Source: Umbilicaria muhlenbergii
Lineage: Eukaryota > Ascomycota > Lecanoromycetes > Umbilicariales > Umbilicariaceae
Length of the DNA: 64,000 nt
NCBI GenBank assembly: GCA_000611775.1
Contig: KK106982.1
Coordinates: 3,934,858 to 3,998,857, forward strand
Direction: 5' to 3'
Part shown: piece after piece, positions 1-12,259 of the stretch
How the letters are laid out: each line of letters begins with the position of its first letter
Position numbering within the stretch: the stretch's first letter is position 1
Notes under the pieces: model-generated
The model's database searches: none
Seen by the model: the letters and a program-made list of their open reading frames with translations, nothing else
What the model was told of the DNA's origin: nothing
Translations under genes and position numbers: made by a program

Positions 1-1772
1 GTTTTATTAATTTCCTGATGATCATGTGTCTTGTTGAAATGACTTTCCTCTATTAGCTTCTGTTGAAGATTAACAGGAACATAGATCAAGTTTTAAAAAA
101 ATAATAAATTTTTCTCCTTTTTGAAGCTTTCATGATCTTTAATATTCTGAAGAACTTGCTGTGCTAACTTATCATTCTTCAATGCTTTTTGAATCTCATT
201 TTTAAAAATGTCATCCTCTACCTGTATGATGAGGTTGAATTGTTTATTGAAAGATATGTTCTCTTGCTCATCCTCTCAGAGGATAACATGACTGACAACT
301 GATTTATCTTGCAAATAATCAGCTCATTGACTGAGAGTGTTCACTTTGATGTTCTCTGATTCTTTTTGATAATGAATTCTGAAATTATACTGTGATAATT
401 CTTCTGATCAACACACTTGTCTTCAATTTAAGACTTTCATTGTCATGAAATATAACAGATTTTTATGATCTGAGTATACTTAAACCTCATGTTTGAGTTC
501 TTTCAGATACACATGTCATTGCTTAAATGCATCAACAATAGTTAACAGCTCCTTGTCATGTATCTTGTAACTCATTTCAGCACTCAAAAACTTTCTTAAA
601 TAAAAAGCTACTGACTGTAGATGTTTCTTATCATCTGATTGATTAATGCATACTCTTATAGCTTCATCTGACGTGTTCATCTTGAGCATAATAGGTTTCT
701 CAGGGTCAAAACTCATAAGAATGAGTTGAGAAGTGAACCTCTTCTTCAACTCATTGAAGGCTTTTTATGCTTCAAGTGATCACTTAAATTTTTGATCTTT
801 TCTGATCAACTTCATCAGAGGTGATGTGATTTTTGAATACTTCTCAATAAACTTTTTATAAAAGTTTGTAAACTCAAGGAAGGATTGTACTTCCTTGATG
901 TTCTTCAATACTGATCATTCAATCACAGATCATATTTTCTCAGAGTTCATTCATAACTCTTCTGATGTTATGATGAAGCTTAAAAAGTGTACTTTCTTGA
1001 AATGAAAAAGACTCTTCTCAGACTTTACCTGCAATTCTACATCCTGAAGTGCTTGTAGAATTTTATGAACATGCTGAACATGCTGCTCCTTCATCTTAAA
1101 GTAGATCAATATGTTGTTGAGGTACATAATCATGAACTGATTCAAGTATTCTCACAGTACATTATTAATAAAAGCCTGAAATGTTGCTGACATGTTTGTT
1201 AATCTGAAAAGCATTATCAGATACTCATAAAGTCTTGATCTTGTTTAAAACACAGTCTTTCATTCATCTTCTTCTTTAATATGAATCTGGTTGAAGGCTC
1301 CTGAAATATTAAATTTAATGAATCATTATGCTCTCTGAAACTGATCCTGCAGTTCTGAAATAAGCAGCAAAGGGTAACTGTTTTTGACAGTGATATTGTT
1401 CAGCACTTAATAATCAACACACAACCTGAGTGAATCATCTGACTTTGATACAAACAGTATTGAATATTCAGCTGAAGACTGTGATTCTCATATGAATCCT
1501 TTTCATAAGTTCTCCTTTAAGTATTCTCACAAAGTGTTTAACTTTTGAGGTGACAATGAGTAGATAAGTTGCTTCATTGATGTGTAATCTTTCATGATCT
1601 TGATTTCATGATCTCATTTTTAATGTTTCAGCAAGGCGTTCTGATCCTTTACAGCTGTAAACAATTCCTTGAAGTCTTTATATTCTTTAGAGATAAATAA
1701 CTTGATAATGAGATCTCAGTCATCTTCAACTCATCTGCTTCACAGTATTTTTGCATCAAGATTCTTCAGTTT
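1..1772 (-). pseudogene. RT/RNase H part of outer Gypsy fossil (left segment)
   Basis: The minus strand carries reverse transcriptase around 1500-900 and RNase H around 780-500, with recognisable blocks such as FLSAEMSYKIHDKELLTIV. The segment ends at the left window edge inside pol. It ends on the right exactly at the AGTTT duplication that marks insertion of the nested element. Confidence 0.85.
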
Positions 1773-2059
1773 TGTCAGGGCCATCATATATATAGTATGA
1801 CAGTACAACACTATGATATGACATTATAGTATGACACTATGATACAACACTATAGCTTAAATATGATGACTCAGCGTCTAGCGCCTTGACATCAAGTGAA
1901 AACTCTTCACAAGGAGGTGCAGAAACCTGTTTCCTCAGTGATCAGTTTTATCACTGAATAGAAGACATATAATCACTGCATTAACCTTATCATGACTTTT
2001 GCCTACAACACCCTGTTCAAACACCATTAAGATGATCATCATACACTCAGCCTCTTACA
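1773..2059 (+). repeat. Left LTR of nested Gypsy element
   Basis: The 287-bp LTR starts TGTCAGGGCC and ends GCCTCTTACA. It aligns end to end without gaps to 9759-10045, with about 30 differences that all appear to be transitions. The first third holds short alternating repeats of the type TATGACA/TACAACA. Confidence 0.93.
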
Positions 2060-5000
2060 TACTGATCACTCAGTACCTTCAGGCGAACGGTCACATCAGA
2101 AGCATAAGACATGATGACATCAACACTTTAATCTCATCAGGTCAGTGAAACAGTTGACAATCAAGCTGAGACAGGCCCTTCAATTAGCAGGTTTACATTA
2201 TCAGTCATTAATACCTCTACTTCTGACATCATTGATGATGATGAACATATCACTGCAGGCAACTCTGATGACATCATTAAAGACCTTGAGGCAGTCACTG
2301 CTCATAATCAGGAGGTCATCAAGCGTCAGTGATTACAATTATGATGTGTATGACAAGAAATTGAGTTTAAAGACAATAAAAGAGAGCTCTGAGAGTTTAA
2401 TTAACATCTGCAAGAAGGTCCTTCAACTATGATTACAGTAAACTCAGGGAACAACACAGGTTCATCACACAAATTATGATGTTAAGTTATGACAGACATC
2501 ACACCTCCCTCTTTTCAACATCTTGTAAAGTCATGAGAGCCTCACCTTTATGCAGGAGGCATCAAAGTCATGAGATGAAGACTTCAAGAATATCTGAATG
2601 AAATTAATCAAAACTGAGAGTTGATGTCAGAGCAATTCTTTACTGAGTGAAATTTCATCATCTGAGCAGGCACCTACCTTGAGAAAACAGTCATGAGTGA
2701 CTGATGAAAGCAAAAGAAGCAGCATGATCACACTTGAATTATTTACAACAACTTTTTAAAGATTTTAAAGAAGAACTTATCTCCTCATGAAGACACAGAT
2801 GAATAAAATATCATCATCTTCAATGCAGCTGAATTCTGCAGTCATGATATAATCACCTCTTGATATGATAAATTATCAGAACTCTACTGCTTCCTTTCAA
2901 CTTCACACAAGGAAATCAGTGAGATGCTCATTTGAGATCACTGATGATCAAGACTTCCTCATCACATTCTGACTGAACTATGATGTTGAGATCTGACGCA
3001 GGTTGCAAGACAGTCAGTGCAGGAAATTTCAGCACATCTTGACATCATCATCAATCATGAACTGTTCTGAAGCCGCTCAGACATCAAAAAGGATCATTAA
3101 AGCAAAACTGACAATAATAATAAAAGTACAACACAGACGTCATATTATGACAGAAAAGAATCTTTCATTAAATAATAAACCTCTCACCCTCAACAATTCA
3201 ATCATGAAAGAGAAAACAATTCATGAGACTTCTATTAAGAAAGTAGCTGTGATCAAAGCTGAAATTCAAATCACATATCAATTGCAGAGAAAGTGATCAT
3301 GACAACAATGCAGACATTCACAGAACCCTCACACTGACAAGAAGACTTTATTCTCAAGAATGAAGTGAATGCATGAAAAGCAGCAGGCCTCTGTATCAAG
3401 TGTGAAGTCATTAGTCATTGAACAAACAAATGTACAACAGGATGATCAACAGCAGTCATTACTGCAGTTGATGTGAATAAATGATTCACAGTCAACCTTC
3501 AGCTCATCTTCTTACTTATCATTGATGATATCTCACATTTGATATCAGGGCAGTTAAAGGTGAACTTTCATACAACAAGAGATGATCTGAAGAAAAAATA
3601 CTCATATATTATTGACAATGACAGTAAAGGAAATATTATCACATGATATATTGTCAATGAACTGTCTTTACAAACTGAACCCTATGAAGCTCAAGTCAAT
3701 GCATGAGGTAATATGATTGACTTGTCAGAATTCATCATATTGACTATTACAGTGTATGACATCAACAGTTAATCTTATCATTATAACAGCTGCTTTCTTG
3801 TCACATAAGACAACACATCAGCTTTTTTCATCCTCAGGTTATCATTCCTAGTCAATGCAAACCTGAATCATGAATACAACATGAGGAAATTCCTATGGAA
3901 AAAGGTGAGGCATATCACAGCACACTGAGTATTCATCATCAGTGAAAAGAAGGCGCTGAAGAACATTCTACATATGAATAACCTTTTCATTACAGAACAC
4001 TTCATAGGACTGTTAAACTTAATGACTGATATGAAAAAATATACTCTACAGATGAATTTATTGTGATATGACAAAGAGTACAACAATGTCTATAACAGTC
4101 TACCTCCTGAATATCATGACTTCACAGACATATTTCAGGCAGCTGAGAAGCAGTTTTTATCTGAGAGAGGTTCACATGATCATGTCATTGACTTGAAATC
4201 AGAGCAGCAACCTTCATTCAGAAAGTTATACTCAATATCTCTGACTGAACTTGATGTACTGAAGGTATATTTAGATGATGTTATGAAGGCAGGCATAGTT
4301 TGTAAATTAATATCATCTGCAGCTTCACCTGTTATGTTTGTACTGAAATCAGACGGCAGCCTATGACTAGTCATTGATTATAAACACTTAAATGATATTA
4401 TCATTAAAAATCACTACTCACTATCACTTATATCAGACATGCTGAATCATCTTCAAGGAGCTAAGAAGTTCACTAAGCTGAACTGCAAGAATGCATATAA
4501 TTGAATATGAATCAAGGGTGAAGATGAGTGAAAAACAGCATTCTGAACATGATTCAGCCTGTTTAAATATCTTGTAATGTCTTTCAGTCTCATAAATGCT
4601 CCTGCTAAATTTCAGGCATTCATTGATAAGACTTTTAATGAGTTCCTTGATATAATTTGCATGATTTATCTAGATGATATCCTGATCTTCAGCAAAGATG
4701 AATCTGAACATGAGGAGCATGTATGACAAGTATTAACTGTGTTATGACATCATGATTTTCATCTTAAGATCAGCAAATGCTTCTTTAATGCAATGAAAGT
4801 GAACTTCCTGAGGTTTAAGATCAATACTGAAGGCATACATATGAGTTCAGAAAGGATTCACGCTGTTGAAGAATGACTACCCTCAGAGAACATTCATGAA
4901 TTGCAGATCTTTCTAGGCTTCATCAACTTTTTCTGAAGGTTTATAAGAGATTATTCATGAATTGCAGCACCACTGTTAAATCTCCTGAAAACAGGAAAGA

Positions 5001-5848
5001 ATAAAAAGAAGATTAAGAATACATCACTCTCTCCTCTTCAGTCTCAACAGACTGTTATTAAAAGAAAGCAGAACAGCCTGACCTCATTATAAAGATTTAA
5101 TACAAGATATTCAGCACATAATCTGCAAGTCAGAGGAGAATTACAACAAGAAAACATCATACCTGCCTCTTTTTCACTCTCAGGAGTCACATTGAAAGTG
5201 TTTAATGCTCTGAAGAAGACCTTCATGAGTGCTTCATTGCTACACTATTTCAATGAAAATAAACTCATGAGGGTTGAAACAGACGCCTCTGAATTCACAA
5301 TTGATGAAATCTTGATGCAACACTTTGAGGTTGACAGTCAATTGCACTGATTATTAATTACTTACTACAGTAAGAAGCTGCTAGATACTGAGACTTGATA
5401 TGATACAGATGAGCAAGAGCTCCTTGTCATCATGAAAGTCATGCATCATTGATGACACTACTGTCAGGGTGCTAGACATCAAATTATCATACTGACTGAT
5501 CATGCAAACCTTGTTTGATTCATGACTACCTCAAACCTCACATGAAGGCAGCTCAAGTGAGCTGAAAAGCTCACTGAGTATGACTTTAAGATCACATATT
5601 AAGAGGACAAGAAGAACTCTGCTGATGATTTGTCAAAATGACCTGATTATGAACTGCTGAAGGCTGTCAGTACCTCAACTGCCACTGAAATAATGTGACA
5701 GTCCTTCCATTTAGGAAGCAAGGATTATAAGTCAGTGCAGGAGAAATTATACACACTTGCTGCAATGACACTGCAGTCAAGACACTCAGTACAACAGAAG
5801 CTACAACAAGAGAACATCATACCTGTCACAATGAATACTACTGATATG

Positions 5849-6109
5849 ATGAACACTGAAGATGATGATCTCATCAGAACATCAGCAGTGCAAAATTTAT
5901 CTGCTCAAGAAGAAGCAAGCTGTGATGAATATATCAGTATGATGAATACTGAAGCTGATGACATGACTGAAACATCAGCAGTTCATGACCTACATGCTCA
6001 AGAAGCAAGCCATGATGAATATATCAATACAATGAATACTGAAGCTGACAGTATGACTGAAACATCAGCAGTTCATGACCTACATGCTCAAGAAGCAAGC
6101 CGTGACTGA
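5849..6109 (+). repeat. 90-bp tandem repeat in the Gypsy spacer
   Basis: Three head-to-tail copies lie between the RNase H and integrase regions of the nested element. The last two begin at 5939 and 6029, a 90-bp period. Each copy reads as a 30-residue acidic unit with the core TSAVHDLHAQEAS. The period keeps the reading frame. Confidence 0.85.
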
Positions 6110-7932
6110 ATAAGAAGATTTAAGTATGCAGAGTCTCAACAGCACTCAATCAAGGATAACTCAGCAAACACTGCAGTTATGAACAGTGATGCAAGTCATG
6201 TTCTTATTAATCTTTAAATTGAGGATAGCACTTCTGCTGACACTGTTGAAGCACTTCAACTCATGTCTACTCACTCATCAATAAGTGAGGAGATAACAGC
6301 TTATACAAGAATGTTTATCAAACAACTTGAACATGCAATTCATACTGAGCAGTTGAAAGACAGTTTGATATGATGAGTATGACAGGGATTAACTACCCCT
6401 TTTGAGGATAAAAACAACTTGACTGAGTCTGAGATGATAAATATGAATATAAACATGAACCCTGAGATGATCATGACATCAGAAATGCAGCCAAATATGG
6501 CATTTATACTGTCAGATATATGAAAATGTTGGCAAGAAATAAATAATGTTGTACATTATGATGATAAGATTTACATTTCACAGAACTCTGCCCTCTGCAA
6601 TGTGATGATCAGTTGATTTCATGATGATGTTTTTGCAAGTCATTTCAAGAAGTCAAGAACTGCAGAATTAATGCAGCAATCTTATGACTGACCTGATGCT
6701 GTCAGAGACATATGACATTATTGTCATGACTGTGTTGAATGTCAAAAGGTGAAGTCAGCTCATCACAAATTATATAAATTATTGAACTCATTATCAGTCC
6801 TGAAAGTGTCATGACATACAGTGACAATGAACTTCATTATGAACCTGCCACTGAGCAGCACATATGAAAGTATGACATGAGATTCAATCCTCATCATAAT
6901 TGATAAGTTGATTAAAATGACTCATTATATTCTTATACAGAAGACAATGTCAGTTGCTGACTTCATTGAAGTGTTTATTCAGGACATTATTAAACATCAT
7001 GACATGTCAAAAGTTCTAATCACAGACAGAGACAAGCTTTTTACATCAGAGTAATGAATCAACTTCTGCTTTCACATGCAGTGCTGTCATAACATGTCAA
7101 CAGCTTTTCACTCACAAACTGACAGTTAAACAGAGAGGCAGAATCAGTCCCTGAAGGTGTATTTATACATATTTGTTGATGAGCAGCAAGAGGACTGAGT
7201 CAAGCTTCTACTCTGTGTGAAGTTCTCATACAACAACTTCATACATGCTGCTACAGAAAAGAGCCCCTTTCAGCTTAACTTAAAGTGAGACCCTCAGATG
7301 AGCCTAAGTAGGTCATTTATACAGCACTCACATGAATAAATAAGACTTTATGCAGATGCACAGCAGCTTCAAGATCAAATTGCAACAACTTAAGAGCAGC
7401 TATAACAGGTCAATGAGACATATGTAAACTATTATAATCAGTGCTGAATGAAGATAACATTCAAAGAAGGTGATTTAGTACTGATCAATGAAAAGAATGT
7501 GTCAATGAACAAACAGATGAAGAAACTGCATTGAAAAAAACTCAGCTCATTCATGATATGACATGTGATAAGTCAGTCATCATATGAACTTGACCTCTCA
7601 GAGGATCAAAACATTTATAATGTATTCAACATCACTTTATTGAAGTCATTTCAAGACACATGTCATGTGTTTCTTGCATTGACAGGAAAAGACCTACTAC
7701 TCAACTGAGATGATGAGTGAGAAGTCAAGGCAATTGTGAATAACTGCATTCATGACAGCAGGCTTCAATACCTCATTAAATGAAAGTCAACAGACCAGGT
7801 GTGAGATGACACATGAGAGTCAACACATTTCATTCACAATGTAAAGGCAAAAATATGAAAATTTCATGCTGACAACTCTGATAAACTGAAATTCAGGTGA
7901 GCTGTATGATGTGATTCTTCAAGGTCAATTAA

Positions 7933-8022
7933 GAAGCTGTCACAAAAGTCATGAGCTTTAAGAAAGCTGTCACAAAAGTCATGAGCTTTAAGAAAGCTGT
8001 CACAAAAGTCATGAGTTTTAAG
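7933..8022 (+). repeat. 30-bp tandem repeat, three copies
   Basis: Three nearly identical copies of a 30-bp unit (AAGCTGTCACAAAAGTCATG at its core) stand head to tail just after the chromodomain-like region. The period is again a multiple of three. There are no spacers, so this is not a CRISPR array. Confidence 0.92.
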
Positions 8023-8736
8023 AACTGAAAACTTTGTTGACTTTGTTAACCTGATCTTCTATGATGAAGCCTGTGCTCTACAACAAGTATGACAGAGGCT
8101 ATGATGCTACAATGTTATGACAGAATCTTTAATAGAATTACTGCATGAACTACATTATCACAGACATGTCACATTGCAGAGAACACTCAAGTGCAGAAGC
8201 ATTTCATTTCAGGTTTGAAGATCAAAATGAACCTGAGATCAACATCTTACACTCAACCCTTCATCAGTGCTGTGTTAAATCATCCTCATTTATTTATTTA
8301 TCTTCTGTCATCTTAAATCCTTCTTCACTGTTTAATGAAGCCTTCAACCTCATCTCCTCAACATGATGCTGCTCACAGAGTTTGATGTACTCTTGATGAT
8401 GATGAGATTAATGAGTGTTGAGGACATAAAGAGCGTGAGCAGTGCTTTTCAGCAAGACAGTAAAAGTTTGAATGAGCTCCTCAAGACTACTGAATTAACA
8501 TTAATTACCTCATTATGAATGCTGTAAGACTCATGTTGAGGAGCAGCTGCAGAGGGCGTGAAGAGTGCTGATAATGATTAATAAAAGACAGCAGCATGAG
8601 GATCTGATGATCAGTCATTGAACACTATGACTAGTTAACAATGCAAAAGTATGACATAAAGTATGACAAAAGTATGACATAAAGTATGACACTTTATCAT
8701 ATTAAACAAAATAAAAGAGGATTGAGGAAGGTAAAC

Positions 8737-8958
8737 TTATGATGTGCTGTCACCCCTCTGATCATCATAGACACGCGCTGAGACAACAACATCAGAGCTC
8801 TCAGAGTTAAGAGCAGTGATGATCAGAGGCTCTGTCATGCATTGCTCATGAGGATTGTGAAGAGATATGCAACACATGCAGGCTCCTCTGTCTGACACAA
8901 AGCAGTGATCAACTTCAATCTTTATACAAGAGTCACAGTGAGCAGTACCTGACAACAT
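8737..8958 (-). other. Antisense cysteine-rich open frame between pol and the right LTR
   Basis: In the 1.8 kb between the end of pol and the right LTR, the minus strand holds a 73-residue open frame. It has a CDSC motif followed by paired cysteines (CMCC) and a late cysteine, suggesting a small zinc-binding fold. It starts at 8958, opposite to the element's transcription. I do not recognise a named family. It may be a degenerate extra gene carried by the element or chance. Confidence 0.3.
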
Positions 8959-9758
8959 GTGACTGAGGTTCTCTTAAATCACACACTCATGATGATGAGC
9001 CTGCTGCACATGAGCCGGCAGTGAGGTATCATCATGACATCACACAAGACAGGAATCACTGTCAGAGACATCACTCAAAAGTAGATGCTTAACCCTCTTC
9101 AGGCGTCAAACAGTCAGTTTTATCACTCTGTTTCCTCATCTCTTTCTGAAGGTGTTGATCATCACAGTTTCACTCATCAACTTCAATTCAGAGCCCTCCT
9201 CATCACACTGAGCTCAGAGATCAACAGGCTTCCCTGATGAAGATGAGTCTTCACTGTTGTTCACAGTCATGAGTTTAAGAGTTTGATTATTGATTGCCTA
9301 TATATCATGTTAGCATTCATATGATGTATGACAGGAAGTATGACATCATAAGAATGTTGAACTGTGAGCTGCAAGCTTCATGATGCTTCCTTCATGAGGT
9401 GAACACCTCTGCAATGAGGATGACATCATGAAGTCATCAGGTCACTCAATGAGCTGTGAAAAAATCATGAGAAGTACAATGACATGTCATAAGAGAGATG
9501 ATAAAGAAGAAACACAAGAGAAGAGTGTTTTGAACTTACAGTAAACATTTTAATTTCAATGTTTATGTTAAAAGGAACTTACTGCCAGGCGTGATATCAT
9601 AATAATTAAGCAAGGCATGTGATCAGCTTTACTTTAGCACAGTTTCACATCCTCACTTTACATGATCAATCACTTATCAGGTCATCATGATGATGTTTAT
9701 GATGATGAATTCAAAGTCAATTAGCATCAGGGACAGCATCATGAAAAGGGGAATGCTG

Positions 9759-10045
9759 TGTCAGGGTCATCATATATATAGTATGACAGTACAACATTAT
9801 GATACAACACTATAATATGACACTATGATACAACACTATAACTTAAATATGATGACTCAGCGCCTAGTGTCTTGACATCAAGTGAAAACTCTTCATAAGG
9901 AGGTGCAGAAACCTGCTTCCTCAGTGATCAGTTTTATCATCAAATAAAAGATGTATAATCACTGCATTGACTTTATCATGACTTTTGCTTATGACACTCT
10001 GTTCAAACATCATTAAGATGACTGTTGTACACTCAGCCTCTTACA
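9759..10045 (+). repeat. Right LTR of nested Gypsy element
   Basis: The 287-bp LTR is preceded by a purine-rich tract (AAAAGGGGAA around 9744-9753) that fits a polypurine tract. It is followed by AGTTT, the second copy of the target-site duplication. Confidence 0.93.
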
Positions 10046-11949
10046 AGTTTCTTGTGCATCTCTTTCACTGACATAGTGAAGATCTTCACATCTTTAGGTG
10101 AGTTCAGGATTGAATATAACTTATTAAGATTATCACTCTTAATAAAGTATATCTCATTTTCAGCTCAATCAATCATTGAATTGACTGCTCAGAGTCACAG
10201 TATTTCTAAGATTATATCACTTCCTGATTACTTCATTATGTTGAATTGAATCTTCTCTCAATGTCAACTTAAACACATAAACGTGAGAATCATCTCTCAG
10301 TTTACTCATTCATCATTATGTTTCATAAAGATCTCATTGAACCCTTGAAGTTTAAAGGGATTTTGCTTCACCTGTGTTTAAATTACATATTTCACAGCAA
10401 ATCCTGAGTTCATGAAGTTCCTTGTACAGTCACTGTCTATTAGCAGTCAGGCTGACTGATCATTGACTTTAATTTAAACACAAAAGTTGCTCATGTCTTC
10501 CTGTGCTGCAGCAGTGAACTCTCTTTGTCATTCACTGCTTAAAGATTTTAAAGTAGATGTCTCTGAGAGCCTCTGACCTGAAGAGCCTCTTAATTTTTTG
10601 AATTAAAAGAGAAGAATCTTAAATTCTTCTTTATATACTTAAAGTCTTCTGAATTCACCTTCTGAGCTGAATGTTTACTCAGATCTTTTTTAAAGTATTC
10701 ATTTCAGAGTTCTCATACTCTCATATGAAGTTCTCATGAGATGTGTGCTTCATTAAAGATAACATATTCTCCTCTGATGATGAACTGAGAACCTTTCAGT
10801 GATGTCTCTCTGATTATATCTCAATAATTGATTTCTTTGCAGTCTTGTCTTTGTGTAAATGCATCTCAGATAATGTAAAAAATTTAATTCTTTATCTCTT
10901 TTACCTGCTTCACATACTCTTCTTTCTTGCTGAGGGCATTAAGTATTTTAATATACATTCAAATTCACCTTTCTTCATGAGTAGATAATCATTTGTCATT
11001 ATCTTTTTTCATAAGTTCTTTTGAGTTTTTAAAATTCATTACTTCCCTGAAGTCTTCCTCCTCACTAGATGAGGGTATTGTATCATCACTGTTAATGTAA
11101 TTACTTTCTTGACTGAACTGCTTCTGCTTAACTTGATGTCTTTCCACATCTGTGATGAAGTCTCAGTGAGAGGTTACAACATATTCTTTTGTCTTCTTTA
11201 ATTGATGTGAAAATCATTCAGAGCTATCTTTGTCACTTTGATGAATTATACAGCTGTCATCATAACAAGCTGTTCAAGACATAATGTTGTGCTGAACTGA
11301 TTGCTTCAGTGCTGACTCTTTTAACACAGCAGCATATGTCTTCTTCTTCAGTGAAAAGACTTTCATTGAGACTTAATAATTACATGTGAAATGTCTTGAC
11401 TTCTTGCAGTTATAACAATTTCTTTTACCTCTGATACTCTTTAATACCTGCTTGATCCCTCTCTGAAATCAATTCCTGCAGAATGTTGCATCAATTTTCA
11501 TTGACTGAGGGCTGTAATAAAGCTGATTGTTATACTGAGTGTTTTCATGAGGCTTGTTCACCTTCAGTGATACATAATTCTTCTGACTTTTCTTCATGAA
11601 TCTCTTGTATGCATGATTATTGATGATGACTGACTTTTTAATCATTTTAACTAAGGTACTTGATCACTCTGATCAGGAGATTTCATCTTTGATGAAGTTT
11701 TTCAAGCCTTTATAATACTACACAGTCAAGACAGTGTCATCTCAATTTGTATACATGACATGTCTCTGAAAATTAACTGCATATGTTGTGACAGCTTCTT
11801 TTTGCATAATGTTGTAAATTTCTCACTTCATGATTCTTTTCTGATTAATGATCTTAAACATGATTCTTATCTGCTTCTTGAACTTCTTTAAACTGATGAA
11901 GATTTCATTCATCTCATCATCATGATCCTTCTTCTCATTTTTCATATAA

Positions 11950-12225
11950 TCTCAGAGGGTCAGCTCAAATCAATTGAGGGCATCAGACCTCAAATAAGAA
12001 GATGCATACAATACTTTGTCAGCTTTCTTCTTGAACATGATGTGATTGAGATGAATATAAGTATCAAGCTGAGTGAAGAATGAACTCAACATTCTTTGTT
12101 CTCTTAAGAACTTGTCTGATGATGAGATCTTGATCTTCATCCCTGATGATGTCAGACTCTCAATGACTGATGAATTATGACTGAAGGTTGTCATTCTTGT
12201 GAGGGACTCATGAGTCACAGTTCAT
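11950..12225 (-). pseudogene. Gag region of outer Gypsy fossil
   Basis: The minus-strand reading contains the fungal Ty3 Gag pattern around KIKISSSDKFLREQ, followed by SFFTQLDTYIHLN and DKVLYASSYLR. This matches the conserved capsid-domain region of ascomycete Gypsy elements. It is a relic of the outer element and not a host gene. Confidence 0.75.
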
Positions 12226-12259
12226 TTCATGACTGATATTCTGAGAATAATGCTCAAAG

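Larger units (their letters stand above)
1773..10045 (+). mobile_element. Nested Ty3/Gypsy (chromovirus-like) LTR retrotransposon, complete length, broken
   Basis: This 8273-bp element has two LTRs of 287 bp (1773-2059 and 9759-10045), both starting TGTCAGGG and ending CTCTTACA. Flanks 1768-1772 and 10046-10050 are both AGTTT, a 5-bp target duplication. Internal order is Gag with a CCHC knuckle (about 3390-3435), protease, reverse transcriptase (about 4200-4750, with a MIYLDDILIFSKDE block near 4650-4700), RNase H (about 5230-5480), a repeat-bearing spacer, integrase with an HHCC-type region and catalytic core (about 6650-7300), and a chromodomain-like tail (about 7765-7890). The order is Ty3/Gypsy and the tail suggests a chromovirus. 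A purine-rich tract precedes the right LTR. Coding regions carry tens of breaks. Substitution-based dating is unsafe because the LTR differences look repeat-induced. Confidence 0.93.

Noticed and set aside
7933-8022. CRISPR-like array
   Set aside because: Repeats are contiguous without spacers and lie inside a retrotransposon of a eukaryote.
8145-8366. 73-codon plus-strand frame in the nested Gypsy element
   Set aside because: No domain or motif; it lies in decayed element sequence and is most likely chance.
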